A stretch of 64,000 bases of DNA from Amycolatopsis vancoresmycina (GCF_000716785.1 NZ_JNYY01000005.1:1-64000); one strand, 5' to 3'; positions 32,344 to 41,129 are shown, numbered from the stretch's first letter. Program-made: numbers and translations. Notes: generated from the letters alone by a model not told the origin.

Positions 32344-34608
32344 ATGACCCATCGTGGGTTCAGCACGGGCTTGGCGGCCGCCGCCGGGCTCGCCATGACG
32401 CTCGCGTTACCGGTGACCCCGGCGAGCGCAGCATCCCCAGCCCAGCCCGCCGCTCCCGAAGCGGCCGCCGCCCGCGCCGCCGACCAGGCGGCCGCCAGCG
32501 GTCTCGACGCCCTGCGCCGCGGACCGGCCGAATCGTTCCAGCGCGTCGGCCTCACCGCCGGCGGCGGTGGCCTCTTCTACGGCGCCTACCAGCGAACCTA
32601 CCAGGGCCTGCGGGTCGTGGGCGGGGACGCGGTGGTCGTCGCCGACGGCGCCGGGCGCGTCCGCGGCACCGAAGCCGCGTCCACCGCCCCGATAACGGTC
32701 GGCACCCAGGCGCTGGTCGACGCGGCGAAGGCCGCCGCCACCGCGCGCGCTCAACTGCCCACTGTGGACAGTGTGAGCGCGCCGGAGAAGGTGGTGCTGG
32801 CCGGGGCGAGCCCGAAGCTGGCCTACGAGGTCGTCGTCGCCGGGCGCACCGCCACGGCGCCGAGCAACCTGCACGTGTTCGTCGACGCGGCGACCGGTGC
32901 GGTGCTCGACAAGCGGGACGACGTGAAGACGTTCGCCTCGGGCGCTCGCACCCAGGCCCAGCCCGCCACGGTGAACGTGGCCGGCACCGGCAACAGCTAT
33001 TACGTCGGCAACGTCTCCATCGACACCACGCAGTCCGGCAGCACGTACACGCTGCGCGACCCGGGCCGCACCGGCATCAGCTGCGGCCGGGAAGGCGGTT
33101 CTGTCTACAGTGGACCGGACAACAACTGGGGCAACGGCTCCGGCACGGACCTCGAGACCGGCTGCGTCGACGTCCTCTACAGCGTCCAGACCGAGTGGAA
33201 GATGCTCGCCGACTGGCTCGGCCGCAACGGCATCAACGGCAGCGGCACCGGCTACCCGGCGTCCGTCGGCCTGAACGACGTCAACGCCTACTGGAACGGC
33301 TCGTCGACGCACTTCGGCCACTCGCAGGACAACCAGCGCCAGGCCACGTCGATGGACGTCGTCGGCCACGAGTTCGGCCACGGCGTCTTCCAGTTCACCC
33401 CGGGCGGTGCCGGTTCCGGCAACGAGAACGGCGGCATGAACGAGTCGACCGGTGACATCTTCGGCGCGCTGACCGAGGCGTACGCGAACAACGCCAAGGA
33501 CACCCCGGACTACGAGGTCGGCGAGGGCGTCAACCTGGTCGGCCAGGGCCCGATCCGCTACATGTACCAGCCGTCCAAGGTCGGCGACCCGAACTGCTAC
33601 TCCTCGTCGATCCCGAGCACCGAGGTGCACGCGGCGGCCGGCCCGCAGAACCACTGGTTCTACCTGCTGGCCGAGGGCTCGAACCCGGGTGGCGGCAAGC
33701 CGTCCAGCCCGACCTGCAACAACTCGTCGGTCACCGGTCTCGGCATCCAGAAGGCCGGCAAGATCTTCTACAACGGCCTGCTGAAGAAGACCTCGTCGTG
33801 GAACCACAAGGCCGCCCGCAAGGCGACCCTCGAAGCCGCGATCGCGCTCTTCCCGGGCAGCTGCGTCGAGTACAACACCACCAAGGCCGCGTGGGACGCC
33901 GTCTCCGTGACCGCCGCCACCGGTGAGCCGACCTCGTGCAGCGGCGGCGGGCCGGACTTCTCGGTCGCGCTGAACCCGGCCTCGGGTTCCGTGCAGCCGG
34001 GCGCCTCGGCGACCACCACGATCAGCACCGCGATCACCTCCGGCGCGGCGCAGTCGATCACGCTGTCCGCCTCGGGCCTGCCCGCCGGGGCGACCGCGAC
34101 GTTCAACCCGGCGACCATCCAGTCCGGTGCGTCCTCGACGCTGACCATCGCGACGACTTCGTCGACCCCGACCGGCAGCTTCCCCATCACCATCACCGCC
34201 GACGGGGCCAGCACCGACCACACGGCGACGTACACGCTGTCCGTCGGCACCACCGGGTCGTGCGCGCCGGTGACCAACTCGGCCCGCCTCGACATCCCGG
34301 ACTACCCGGCGAGCGCGGTCAGCAGCACCAGCACGGTCAGCGGCTGCGCCCGCAACGCGTCCGGCACCACCAAGGTCGAGGTGCACATCACCCACACCTA
34401 CCGCGGTGACCTGGTCATCGACCTCGTCGCCCCGGACGGCACCGCCTACCGGCTGAAGAACTCCAGCAGCGACTCCACCCCGAACATCGACACCACCTAC
34501 ACCGTGAACGCTTCTTCGGAAGCCGCGAACGGCGCGTGGCAGCTCCGCATCCGAGACGTCGGCCCCGCCGACACCGGTTACCTGTCCTCCTGGACGTTGA
34601 CCGTGTAG
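32344..34608 (+). CDS. secreted M4 neutral metalloprotease with P-domain
   Basis: 754 residues. ATG at 32344 preceded by AAGGAAG. Signal peptide (~1-29, ending TPASA), FTP/PepSY propeptide, M4 domain with His342-Glu343-x-x-His346 (VVGHEFGHGVF) and zinc Glu367 (GGMNESTGDIFG), Ig-like domain (~540-640) and a C-terminal proprotein-convertase P-domain (CAPVTNSARLDIPDYPASAV to the end). The catalytic part is a close paralogue of the protease at 28668, but the targeting domain differs (P-domain instead of chitin-binding). Its C-terminus is shared with the adjacent M28 peptidase, including 92 bp of identical DNA. Confidence 0.93.
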   Translation: MTHRGFSTGLAAAAGLAMTLALPVTPASAASPAQPAAPEAAAARAADQAAASGLDALRRGPAESFQRVGLTAGGGGLFYGAYQRTYQGLRVVGGDAVVVADGAGRVRGTEAASTAPITVGTQALVDAAKAAATARAQLPTVDSVSAPEKVVLAGASPKLAYEVVVAGRTATAPSNLHVFVDAATGAVLDKRDDVKTFASGARTQAQPATVNVAGTGNSYYVGNVSIDTTQSGSTYTLRDPGRTGISCGREGGSVYSGPDNNWGNGSGTDLETGCVDVLYSVQTEWKMLADWLGRNGINGSGTGYPASVGLNDVNAYWNGSSTHFGHSQDNQRQATSMDVVGHEFGHGVFQFTPGGAGSGNENGGMNESTGDIFGALTEAYANNAKDTPDYEVGEGVNLVGQGPIRYMYQPSKVGDPNCYSSSIPSTEVHAAAGPQNHWFYLLAEGSNPGGGKPSSPTCNNSSVTGLGIQKAGKIFYNGLLKKTSSWNHKAARKATLEAAIALFPGSCVEYNTTKAAWDAVSVTAATGEPTSCSGGGPDFSVALNPASGSVQPGASATTTISTAITSGAAQSITLSASGLPAGATATFNPATIQSGASSTLTIATTSSTPTGSFPITITADGASTDHTATYTLSVGTTGSCAPVTNSARLDIPDYPASAVSSTSTVSGCARNASGTTKVEVHITHTYRGDLVIDLVAPDGTAYRLKNSSSDSTPNIDTTYTVNASSEAANGAWQLRIRDVGPADTGYLSSWTLTV

Positions 34609-34620
34609 CACTCCCCACCC

Positions 34621-34655
34621 CGTGAAGGCCGCACCAGCCAGGTGCGGCCTTCACG
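34621..34655. terminator. hairpin after the second M4 protease
   Basis: Perfect 15-bp inverted repeat CGTGAAGGCCGCACC / GGTGCGGCCTTCACG around a 5-nt loop, 12 nt after the stop. Confidence 0.85.
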
Positions 34656-34693
34656 GTCGTCATCCCCCACCCCCACCGAAGGAATTCACCGCC

Positions 34694-36298
34694 ATGAAGT
34701 GGAAGACACGACTCGGCGCCGGGGTCACCGCCCTCGCCGCCGTGCTGGGCGTCGTCAGCGCGCCAGCGGCCACCGCCGCGCCCGCCGCGGCGCTCGCCGC
34801 GCCGGACATCTCGCTGGCCAACATCAAGGCCCACCTCAACCAGCTGCAGACCATCGCCAACAACAACGGCGGCACCCGCTCACCGCGCGGCGGCGGGTAC
34901 GCGGCCTCGGTGTCCTATGTGGAGAACCTGCTGAAGAACGCGGGCTACACCACGAGCAGGCAGACCTGCACCAGCTGCATCGGCCAGTCCCAGAACCTGA
35001 TCGCCGAGTGGCCGCAGGGCGACGCCAGCCAGGTCATCATGCTCGGCGCGCACCTCGACAGCGTGAGCGCCGGCCCCGGCATCAACGACAACGGCTCCGG
35101 CAGCGCGTCGATCCTCGAGGTCGCGCTGACGCTGGCCCGGACGAACCCGGCGACGGCCAAGCGCGTCCGGTTCGCCTGGTGGGCCGACGAGGAGTCCGGC
35201 CTGGTCGGCTCCAAGTACTACGTCAACAACCTGCCCAGCAGCGAGCGCACGAAGATCAAGACCTACCTCAACTTCGACATGATCGGCTCGAAGAACTGGG
35301 GCTACTTCGTCTACGACGACGTGGCTTCGGTCAAGGCGATCTTCGACGAGTACTTCGCCTCGATCGGCATCCAGACCGAGGGCGACAGCGAAGGCGACGG
35401 CCGGTCCGACCACGCGTCCTTCAAGAGCGCGGGCATCCCGGTCGGCGGCCTGGCCACCGGCGCCGGCGACATCAAGAGCTCGGCGCAGGCGCAGAAGTGG
35501 GGCGGCACCGCGGGTTCGCCGTTCGACAACTGCTACCACCGCGCCTGCGACACGACGGCGAACATCCCGGACACGCCGCTGGAGAAGAACTCCGACGCCA
35601 TCGGGTACGCGCTGTGGAAGCTGGCCGTCGCCCCGACGCAGGGCAACGACTTCTCCGTCTCGCTGAACCCGGCGTCCGGAACCGTCCAACCGGGACAGTC
35701 GCTGCAGGTGGCGGTGAGCACCGCGACGACGTCCGGCAGCGCCCAGTCGATCTCGCTGTCGGCGTCCGGCCTGCCCGCGGGCGCGACGGCGTCCTTCAGC
35801 CCGGTCACGATCTCCTCCGGCGGCAGCTCGACGCTGACCATCACGACGTCGGCTTCGACCCCGACCGGGACGTTCCCGCTCACCGTGACCGCGGACGGCG
35901 CGAGCGTCGACCACACGGCGTCGTTCTCCCTCGGCGTCGGCAGCTCGTCGTGCGCGCCGGTGACCAACTCGACGCGGCTGGACATCCCCGACTACCCGGG
36001 TGCCGCGGTGAACAGCCCCGCGAACGTGGCGGGCTGCGCGCGCAACGCGTCCGGCACCACCAAGGTCGAGGTGCACATCACCCACACCTACCGCGGTGAC
36101 CTGGTCATCGACCTCGTCGCCCCGGACGGCACGGCGTACCGCGTGAAGAACTCCAGCAGCGATTCGACGCCGAACCTGGACACGACCTACACCGTGAACG
36201 CCTCCTCGGAGGCCGCGGACGGCGCCTGGCAGCTCCGGATCCGGGACGTCGGCCCGGCCGACACCGGTTACCTGTCCTCCTGGACGCTGACCGTCTGA
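34694..36298 (+). CDS. secreted M28 aminopeptidase with P-domain
   Basis: 534 residues. Signal peptide (MKWKTRLGAGVTALAAVLG to about residue 33), M28 domain resembling Streptomyces griseus aminopeptidase: GAHLDSVSAGPGINDNGSGS (zinc His, bridging Asp), WWADEESGLVGSKYYVN (catalytic and zinc Glu), FDMIGSKNWGYFV and SDHASFKSAGIP (zinc His). An Ig-like domain (~320-410) and a P-domain finish the protein and match those of the neighbouring M4 protease. Together the endo- and exopeptidase could degrade protein to amino acids outside the cell. ATG at 34694 with AAGGA 10 nt upstream. Confidence 0.92.
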   Translation: MKWKTRLGAGVTALAAVLGVVSAPAATAAPAAALAAPDISLANIKAHLNQLQTIANNNGGTRSPRGGGYAASVSYVENLLKNAGYTTSRQTCTSCIGQSQNLIAEWPQGDASQVIMLGAHLDSVSAGPGINDNGSGSASILEVALTLARTNPATAKRVRFAWWADEESGLVGSKYYVNNLPSSERTKIKTYLNFDMIGSKNWGYFVYDDVASVKAIFDEYFASIGIQTEGDSEGDGRSDHASFKSAGIPVGGLATGAGDIKSSAQAQKWGGTAGSPFDNCYHRACDTTANIPDTPLEKNSDAIGYALWKLAVAPTQGNDFSVSLNPASGTVQPGQSLQVAVSTATTSGSAQSISLSASGLPAGATASFSPVTISSGGSSTLTITTSASTPTGTFPLTVTADGASVDHTASFSLGVGSSSCAPVTNSTRLDIPDYPGAAVNSPANVAGCARNASGTTKVEVHITHTYRGDLVIDLVAPDGTAYRVKNSSSDSTPNLDTTYTVNASSEAADGAWQLRIRDVGPADTGYLSSWTLTV

Positions 36299-36304
36299 CG
36301 GCGG

Positions 36305-36334
36305 CTCGGGGGCGGCCCGCGGGCCGCCCCCGAG
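36305..36334. terminator. GC-rich hairpin after the M28 gene
   Basis: 30-bp palindrome, CTCGGGGGCGGCCC paired with its complement GGGCCGCCCCCGAG, starting 6 nt beyond the stop. Confidence 0.85.
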
Positions 36335-36348
36335 TTGTCTAGACCACC
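36333..36348 (+). promoter_or_regulatory. DasR box (dre) upstream of the chitinase
   Basis: AGTTGTCTAGACCACC matches the 16-bp dre consensus ACTGGTCTAGACCACT at 13 positions, including the whole GTCTAGACCAC core. It ends 86 bp before the GH18 start. DasR represses chitinolytic genes until GlcNAc phosphates accumulate. Confidence 0.75.
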
Positions 36349-36434
36349 CGTTCGTAGGTAGTCAGCGGTTTCCCACGGCGCTTATGTTGGGCGGACACGC
36401 CGCGTTCGCCCCCTCAACGACGATGGGAGCCGGT

Positions 36435-37478
36435 ATGTCCGGTCGCTTGTTCGGAACCCTGCTGGCGGCGGTGCTCGCCGTCCCGCTGTTCGTGTCGGCC
36501 CCCGCGCAGGGGGCGGTGCAGGCCGACACGTGCGCGGTGAAGTCGCGTCCCGCGGGCAAGGTCCTCCAGGGGTACTGGGAAAACTGGGACGGCGCCGCGA
36601 ACGGCGTCCACCCCGGGCTGGGCTGGATCCCGATCACCGACAGCCGGATGGCCCAGCACGGGTACAACGTCATCAACGCGGCCTTCCCGGTCATCCGGTC
36701 CGACGGCACGGTGCTGTGGGAGAACGGGATGGACGCCGGGGTCAAGGTGTCGACCCCCGCCGAGATGTGCGCGGCGAAGGCCGCGGGCGCGACGATCCTG
36801 ATGTCGATCGGCGGCGCGGCCGCCGGGATCGACCTCTCGTCGTCCGCGGTCGCCGACCGGTTCGTCGCCACCGTCGTGCCGATCCTCAAGCAGTACAACT
36901 TCGACGGGATCGACATCGACATCGAGACCGGGCTGACGAACAGCGGGAGCATCAAGACGCTCTCGGCGTCGCAGAGCAACCTGATCCGGATCATCGACGG
37001 CGTGCTCGCGCAGATGCCGTCGAACTTCGGGCTCACGATGGCACCGGAGACCGCCTACGTGACCGGCGGCAGCGTCGCCTACGGCTCGATCTGGGGCGCG
37101 TACCTGCCGATCATCAAGAAGTACGCGGACAACGGCCGCCTCTGGTGGCTGAACATGCAGTACTACAACGGGTCCATGTACGGCTGCTCCGGCGATTCGT
37201 ACCAGGCCGGGACCGTGCAGGGCTTCACCGTCCAGACGCAGTGCCTGAACAACGGCCTGGTCGTGCAGGGCACGACGATCCGGGTGCCCTACGACAAGCA
37301 GGTCCCCGGCCTGCCCGCCCAGCCGGGCGCGGGTGGCGGGTACATGTCGCCGAGCCTGGTTTCCCAGGCGTGGCGGTCGGTTCCGGGGCTCAAGGGCCTG
37401 ATGGACTGGTCGATCAACTGGGACGGCTCGAAGGCCTGGACGTTCGGCGACAACGTCAAATCCCTCCAGGGCCGCTGA
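36435..37478 (+). CDS. secreted GH18 chitinase
   Basis: 347 residues. ATG at 36435 with GGGAG 6 nt upstream; signal peptide to about residue 31 (VFVSAPAQGA region). A single GH18 TIM barrel follows with GYWENWDGAANG at beta 1, LMSIGGAAAG at beta 3 and the catalytic FDGIDIDIE (DxxDxDxE; acid Glu164) at beta 4, then MAPETAY and LMDWSINWD. It cleaves beta-1,4-GlcNAc chains. No binding module is attached. A DasR box precedes it and a perfect hairpin follows at 37484-37527. Confidence 0.93.
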   Translation: MSGRLFGTLLAAVLAVPLFVSAPAQGAVQADTCAVKSRPAGKVLQGYWENWDGAANGVHPGLGWIPITDSRMAQHGYNVINAAFPVIRSDGTVLWENGMDAGVKVSTPAEMCAAKAAGATILMSIGGAAAGIDLSSSAVADRFVATVVPILKQYNFDGIDIDIETGLTNSGSIKTLSASQSNLIRIIDGVLAQMPSNFGLTMAPETAYVTGGSVAYGSIWGAYLPIIKKYADNGRLWWLNMQYYNGSMYGCSGDSYQAGTVQGFTVQTQCLNNGLVVQGTTIRVPYDKQVPGLPAQPGAGGGYMSPSLVSQAWRSVPGLKGLMDWSINWDGSKAWTFGDNVKSLQGR

Positions 37479-37483
37479 CCCGG

Positions 37484-37527
37484 TCGTGAGTGGTAAGGCG
37501 AGTTCTAACTCGCCTTACCACTCACGA
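37484..37527. terminator. perfect 21-bp hairpin, TCGTGAGTG family copy 2
   Basis: Left arm 37484-37504 (TCGTGAGTGGTAAGGCGAG, then TT), CT loop, right arm 37507-37527. It lies between the convergent chitinase and NADAR genes and runs over the NADAR stop. Three arm positions differ from the copy at 14275-14318 and each difference is matched on the opposite arm. Confidence 0.85.
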
Positions 37528-38624
37528 GCCGCGGGCAGCTCGGAACGGGTGAGTTCCAGGAGGCGGCCCAGCCAGTTGGCGCCGCTCGAGTTCCAGTACT
37601 TCGACGTCCAGTCGCTGTAGAGCAGGCGGGCGTCACCCGTGCCGAGCAACGTCGCCGCCATCGCCGGGTGGCGCTCGAACTTGTCCCGCAGCAGCGCGGC
37701 CATCACGCCCAGGCGGGCCGACGGCCAGTCCGCTCGCCGGGGCGCGTCCTCGCCGAGGGTCCGTGCGTCGAGACCACGGGCGGCGGCGGCGATCCGATCG
37801 TGCCAGCCGGCGTCGTCGGTGGACAGCGCCCAGTAGGCGTGCATGACGCTCGCGTACTCCCGGCCGCCGTGGACCACCGCCGCCGGGTAGTCGGCCTGCA
37901 GGACCTCCAGGCCCGGCGGATCGGGCCAGCCGCTCGGGTAGACGTGCCCGCCCACGGTCAGGGGGACGGTCGTCTCCGGGCCGTCCGCCACCCGCTTCGC
38001 CTGGGTTCTGGCGACACCGGCCTCGCTCTTGCGGAAGTATTCGAGCGCGTGCTCCCGGATTTCCGGGGTCACGGTGAGCGTGTGGCCCGGGCGCCGGGCC
38101 GGGATCGTCTCGCCCACCTCGGCGAGCAGGATCCGCACCGGGACGTCGTTCTGGTCCATGTCGCCGAGCACGTGGATCCGGCGGTGTTCGGGCACCGCGT
38201 GGTACGACTCGCGGACGATCTCGAGGTTGGCGCCGGTCGGCTCCGCGGCGTACGCCAGCAGCGCGTCCCAGCAGCGCCGGGAGGAGTCCGGCCGGTCGTT
38301 GAGCTCGTCCACGTCGTCGGCGAGCTCACCGATCACCAGCTCCGGCGTCAGCCAGGACTCCAACGCCGGCACGGTTCCGTTGGCCGTGCCGGAGATGATC
38401 AGTGGTGCACCCTCGGGCGGGGTCAATGACAGCGTGCCGTCGTCGAACGCGGCGCGGAGGCCGTCGAGATCCGTCGATCCGTACCGCCACAGGACGACGC
38501 CGTCCGCGAAGACGGCGAGCGGGCCGAGCGTGTAGTAATCACCGTGGTTGACGAAAACGAGGCGTTGCCGCCCCTCGACGACATCGCCGCCGACCACCCG
38601 CGACGTCGAAGTGCTGTCCGGCAT
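37515..38624 (-). CDS. NADAR-domain protein
   Basis: 369 residues from the ATG at 38624. The C-terminal ~150 residues form a NADAR (YbiA-like) domain: ASVMHAYWALSTDDAGWHDRI, ADWPSARLGVMAALLRDKFERH, LLGTGDARLLYSDWTSKYW and GANWLGRLLELTRSEL. NADAR domains handle ADP-ribose-linked or ribityl-type N-glycosides; some reverse guanine ADP-ribosylation and others act in riboflavin damage control. The N-terminal ~200 residues (FVNHGDYYTLGPLAVFADGV and onwards) are a separate domain I cannot name. It follows the DUF3152 gene by 14 nt, so the two may be cotranscribed. Confidence 0.8.
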   Translation of the reverse strand: MPDSTSTSRVVGGDVVEGRQRLVFVNHGDYYTLGPLAVFADGVVLWRYGSTDLDGLRAAFDDGTLSLTPPEGAPLIISGTANGTVPALESWLTPELVIGELADDVDELNDRPDSSRRCWDALLAYAAEPTGANLEIVRESYHAVPEHRRIHVLGDMDQNDVPVRILLAEVGETIPARRPGHTLTVTPEIREHALEYFRKSEAGVARTQAKRVADGPETTVPLTVGGHVYPSGWPDPPGLEVLQADYPAAVVHGGREYASVMHAYWALSTDDAGWHDRIAAAARGLDARTLGEDAPRRADWPSARLGVMAALLRDKFERHPAMAATLLGTGDARLLYSDWTSKYWNSSGANWLGRLLELTRSELPAAREW

Positions 38625-38638
38625 GTCGACGAGCCTAG

Positions 38639-39445
38639 TCAGGAGTCGCCCGCCGGGATCGGGTCGTCGTACTCGCCCGAAGGGCCCGCGTATTCGCGGC
38701 CGCCGTCGGGGAACGGCCACGGGTTCGGGACGCAGCCGTGCAGCCCCAATGTCTGCTGCTCCATCACCGGCGCCCGCTGGCCCGGCCCCGGGCACAGCTC
38801 GTGGCCCTGGCCGAGCCGGTGCCCGGTTTCGTGGGTGACCATGTACTGCCGGTAGACGTCGAGCGGGGCGCCGTAGTTCGGGACGGCGTTGGCCCAGCGG
38901 GCGACGTTGAGCACGACGTTGCTGCCGTTGCGGCAGGAGGTGTAGCTGTCCGGCGTGCCGCCGCACAGCTTGTCGCGGCTGGCCGGGGTGGCGAGGTAGA
39001 TGGTGAAGTCGGCGCTGTCGGACGGGCCCACCTGCTGCAGCCGCCACTGCCCGCCGGCGGTCCAGCCGCGCGGGTCGCCGAGGATGGTGCGGATGGCCTT
39101 GGCGAACTCGCCGGGCCCGACGCCGTCGATGTCGGTCTCGATGGCGATCCGGTAGCGCATCAGCCGGCCCGCCGGCCCGGCCACCTCGTCGCTGCCGGGG
39201 GTGAACATCCACTGGCCGGACCCGGTCCGCGGGAAGCTGATGGCGGCCTCGGCGGGCGCGGCCTGCGTCACGGGGGCCCGCTCGTCCGGCGGCGGCGGGA
39301 CCGAGGTGGCGTCCCCGATGGCGGTGAGGATCGGCCCGGCCGCGGGCGCGGCCACCGGCTGCCCCTCCCCGCAGGCAGCCACGCCGCCGCCCACCGCCAG
39401 GGCGAGCACGGCGGCGGCCGCGGCCCGTCTCGCGGTTTTCGGCAT
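38639..39445 (-). CDS. DUF3152 secreted metalloprotease-like lipoprotein
   Basis: 268 residues; GGGAGG precedes the ATG at 39445. The leader AAVLALAVGGGVAACGEGQ contains a possible lipobox (VAAC), so the protein is probably membrane-anchored outside. A Pro/Ala-rich linker leads to the DUF3152 domain with THETGHRLGQGHELC, a full HExxHxxGxxH-type zinc motif apart from Thr in the third position, and conserved cysteines (LCGGTPDSYTSC, GLHGC). This predicts a metzincin-like peptidase; the substrate is unknown. Confidence 0.85.
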   Translation of the reverse strand: MPKTARRAAAAAVLALAVGGGVAACGEGQPVAAPAAGPILTAIGDATSVPPPPDERAPVTQAAPAEAAISFPRTGSGQWMFTPGSDEVAGPAGRLMRYRIAIETDIDGVGPGEFAKAIRTILGDPRGWTAGGQWRLQQVGPSDSADFTIYLATPASRDKLCGGTPDSYTSCRNGSNVVLNVARWANAVPNYGAPLDVYRQYMVTHETGHRLGQGHELCPGPGQRAPVMEQQTLGLHGCVPNPWPFPDGGREYAGPSGEYDDPIPAGDS

Positions 39446-39569
39446 GGGTCCTCCCGGGGTGCGCGGTTTCAGAAGGACATACGGGCCGCGGCCGGGAAAA
39501 GTTGCGGTGACCTGCGGTGGCGGAGCGTCACCGCAGTTCAGGGACCTGGGTGTGACGACGGCCACAGCC

Positions 39570-40640
39570 TCAGCCGAGGAACTTGCGGAGGACCTCGGTG
39601 ACCTGGCGGATCTCCGCCGTCCGGACGTTCTCCTGCTTCGTGTGCGCCAGGGTCGGGTTGCCGGGGCCGAAGTTCACCGCCGGCATGCCGCGCGCCGCGA
39701 AGCGCGCCACGTCCGTCCAGCCCAGCTTGGCCGCCGCGCGGCCGCCCGCCGCCGCCACCAGTTCCGCCGCCGCCGGAGCCGACAGGCCCGGCAGCGCGCC
39801 CGGCGACAAGTCCACAACGGACAGTTCGAAGCCGCTGAACACCTCGCGCAGGTGCCGCTCGGCCGCCGCCGGGTCGCGGTCCGGGGCGAAGCGGTGGTTG
39901 ACCGTCAGCACCGCCGCGTCCGGGACCACGTTGCCCGCCACGCCGCCGCCGATCGACGTCGCCTGGAGGCCCTCGCGGTAGGTCAGGCCGTCGATGTCGA
40001 CGATCCGCGGCGTGTACTCCGCCAGCCGCCGCAGCGGCTCGGCGAGCGCGTGGATCGCGTTCTCGCCCATCCACGCCCGCGCGGTGTGCGCGCGCTTGCC
40101 CGACAGCCGCAGCTCGACGCGCATGGTGCCCTGGCAGCCGGCCTCGATCACGCCGTTCGACGGCTCGCCGACGATCGCCAGGTCGCCCGCCAGCCACTCC
40201 GGCAGCTCGCGCTCGATCCGGCCGAGGCCGTTCTTGACCGCCTCGACCTCTTCGTTGTCGTAGAAGATGAAGGTGACGTCGTGCTTGGGCTCCGGCAGCG
40301 TCGTCGCCAGGTGCAGGAAGACCGCGTCGCCGCCCTTCATGTCGACCGTGCCGAGGCCGTGCAGGATCTCCTCGTCGCCGGTGCCTTCGCGCCGCGACGG
40401 CAGGTTGCCGTTTTCGGGCACGGTGTCCAGGTGCCCGGCGAGCACGACCCGCGACCCGCGCCCGAGGTTCGTCCGCGCGAGGACGGCGTCACCGTTGCGG
40501 ACGACCTCGAGGTGCGGCGCCTGCGCCTGCAGCGCTTCCTGCACCGCCGTCGCGATCTCGGCCTCGGCGCCGGAGACGCTGAAGACGTCCACCAGCGCTG
40601 CGGTCAGGTCCACGGGGTCGGCGTGCAGGTCGAGGCTCAT
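39570..40640 (-). CDS. dapE: succinyl-diaminopimelate desuccinylase
   Basis: 356-residue M20-family enzyme removing succinate from N-succinyl-LL-diaminopimelate in lysine/peptidoglycan precursor synthesis. Metal and catalytic motifs: VLAGHLDTVP (His, Asp), GLGTVDMKGGDAV (bridging Asp), YDNEEVEAVKNGLG (catalytic Glu pair), IVGEPSNGVIEAGCQG and the C-terminal NFGPGNPTLAHTKQENV (His). It is separated by only ~490 nt from the divergent dapD, with a lipoprotein gene between, as in Rv1201c-Rv1202. Confidence 0.93.
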   Translation of the reverse strand: MSLDLHADPVDLTAALVDVFSVSGAEAEIATAVQEALQAQAPHLEVVRNGDAVLARTNLGRGSRVVLAGHLDTVPENGNLPSRREGTGDEEILHGLGTVDMKGGDAVFLHLATTLPEPKHDVTFIFYDNEEVEAVKNGLGRIERELPEWLAGDLAIVGEPSNGVIEAGCQGTMRVELRLSGKRAHTARAWMGENAIHALAEPLRRLAEYTPRIVDIDGLTYREGLQATSIGGGVAGNVVPDAAVLTVNHRFAPDRDPAAAERHLREVFSGFELSVVDLSPGALPGLSAPAAAELVAAAGGRAAAKLGWTDVARFAARGMPAVNFGPGNPTLAHTKQENVRTAEIRQVTEVLRKFLG

Positions 40641-40663
40641 GACCCGCACGCTACCGTGGGGGT

Positions 40664-41101
40664 GTGTCCAAGTTCCCGGTCGCCGTGGGCGGCGCGTTGC
40701 TGGTCCTGGTCCTGGTCCTGGCGGGCTGCGGGAACGAGGCCGGTCCGGCCCCGAAGCCGCAGGCGGGCGCACCCGGCCCGGACGCGCTTCCGACGAAGCT
40801 GGACGCGCTGTCCGCGGACCAGTGCTACGCCAGCCCGCGCACCCAGCTGCCGAAGGGCTGTGAGAAGTACGTCACGGAGGTCGCCAACGTGCCGGGCGCG
40901 GCCCGCAAGCGCGCCGACGACCGCGACCCGCAGCTGGTCGCCGAGGCCGCCAAGCTGGAGCAGGCCGTCGGGTCGTTCCGGGCCACGGGCTGCACGACCG
41001 TGCCGGCCGCGGGCGGTCCCTGCTCGCAGGCGCTCGTCGACATCGCCGGCGCTCTCACCGGCCTGAAGAAGCAGGTAGACGCGCGGCCCACGAGTGGTTG
41101 A
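40664..41101 (+). CDS. small secreted lipoprotein
   Basis: 145 residues from a GTG at 40664. An N-terminal lipoprotein signal (VAVGGALLVLVLVLAGCGNE) has the lipobox LAGC with lipidated Cys22. The mature part has four further cysteines (QCYASP, KGCEKY, TGCTTV, GPCSQ), probably two disulfides. I know no family. Divergent from dapE by 23 nt and ending 28 nt before dapD. Confidence 0.75.
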   Translation: MSKFPVAVGGALLVLVLVLAGCGNEAGPAPKPQAGAPGPDALPTKLDALSADQCYASPRTQLPKGCEKYVTEVANVPGAARKRADDRDPQLVAEAAKLEQAVGSFRATGCTTVPAAGGPCSQALVDIAGALTGLKKQVDARPTSG

Positions 41102-41129
41102 TCCGCGTCACTCCACTACGGTGAGGGCC

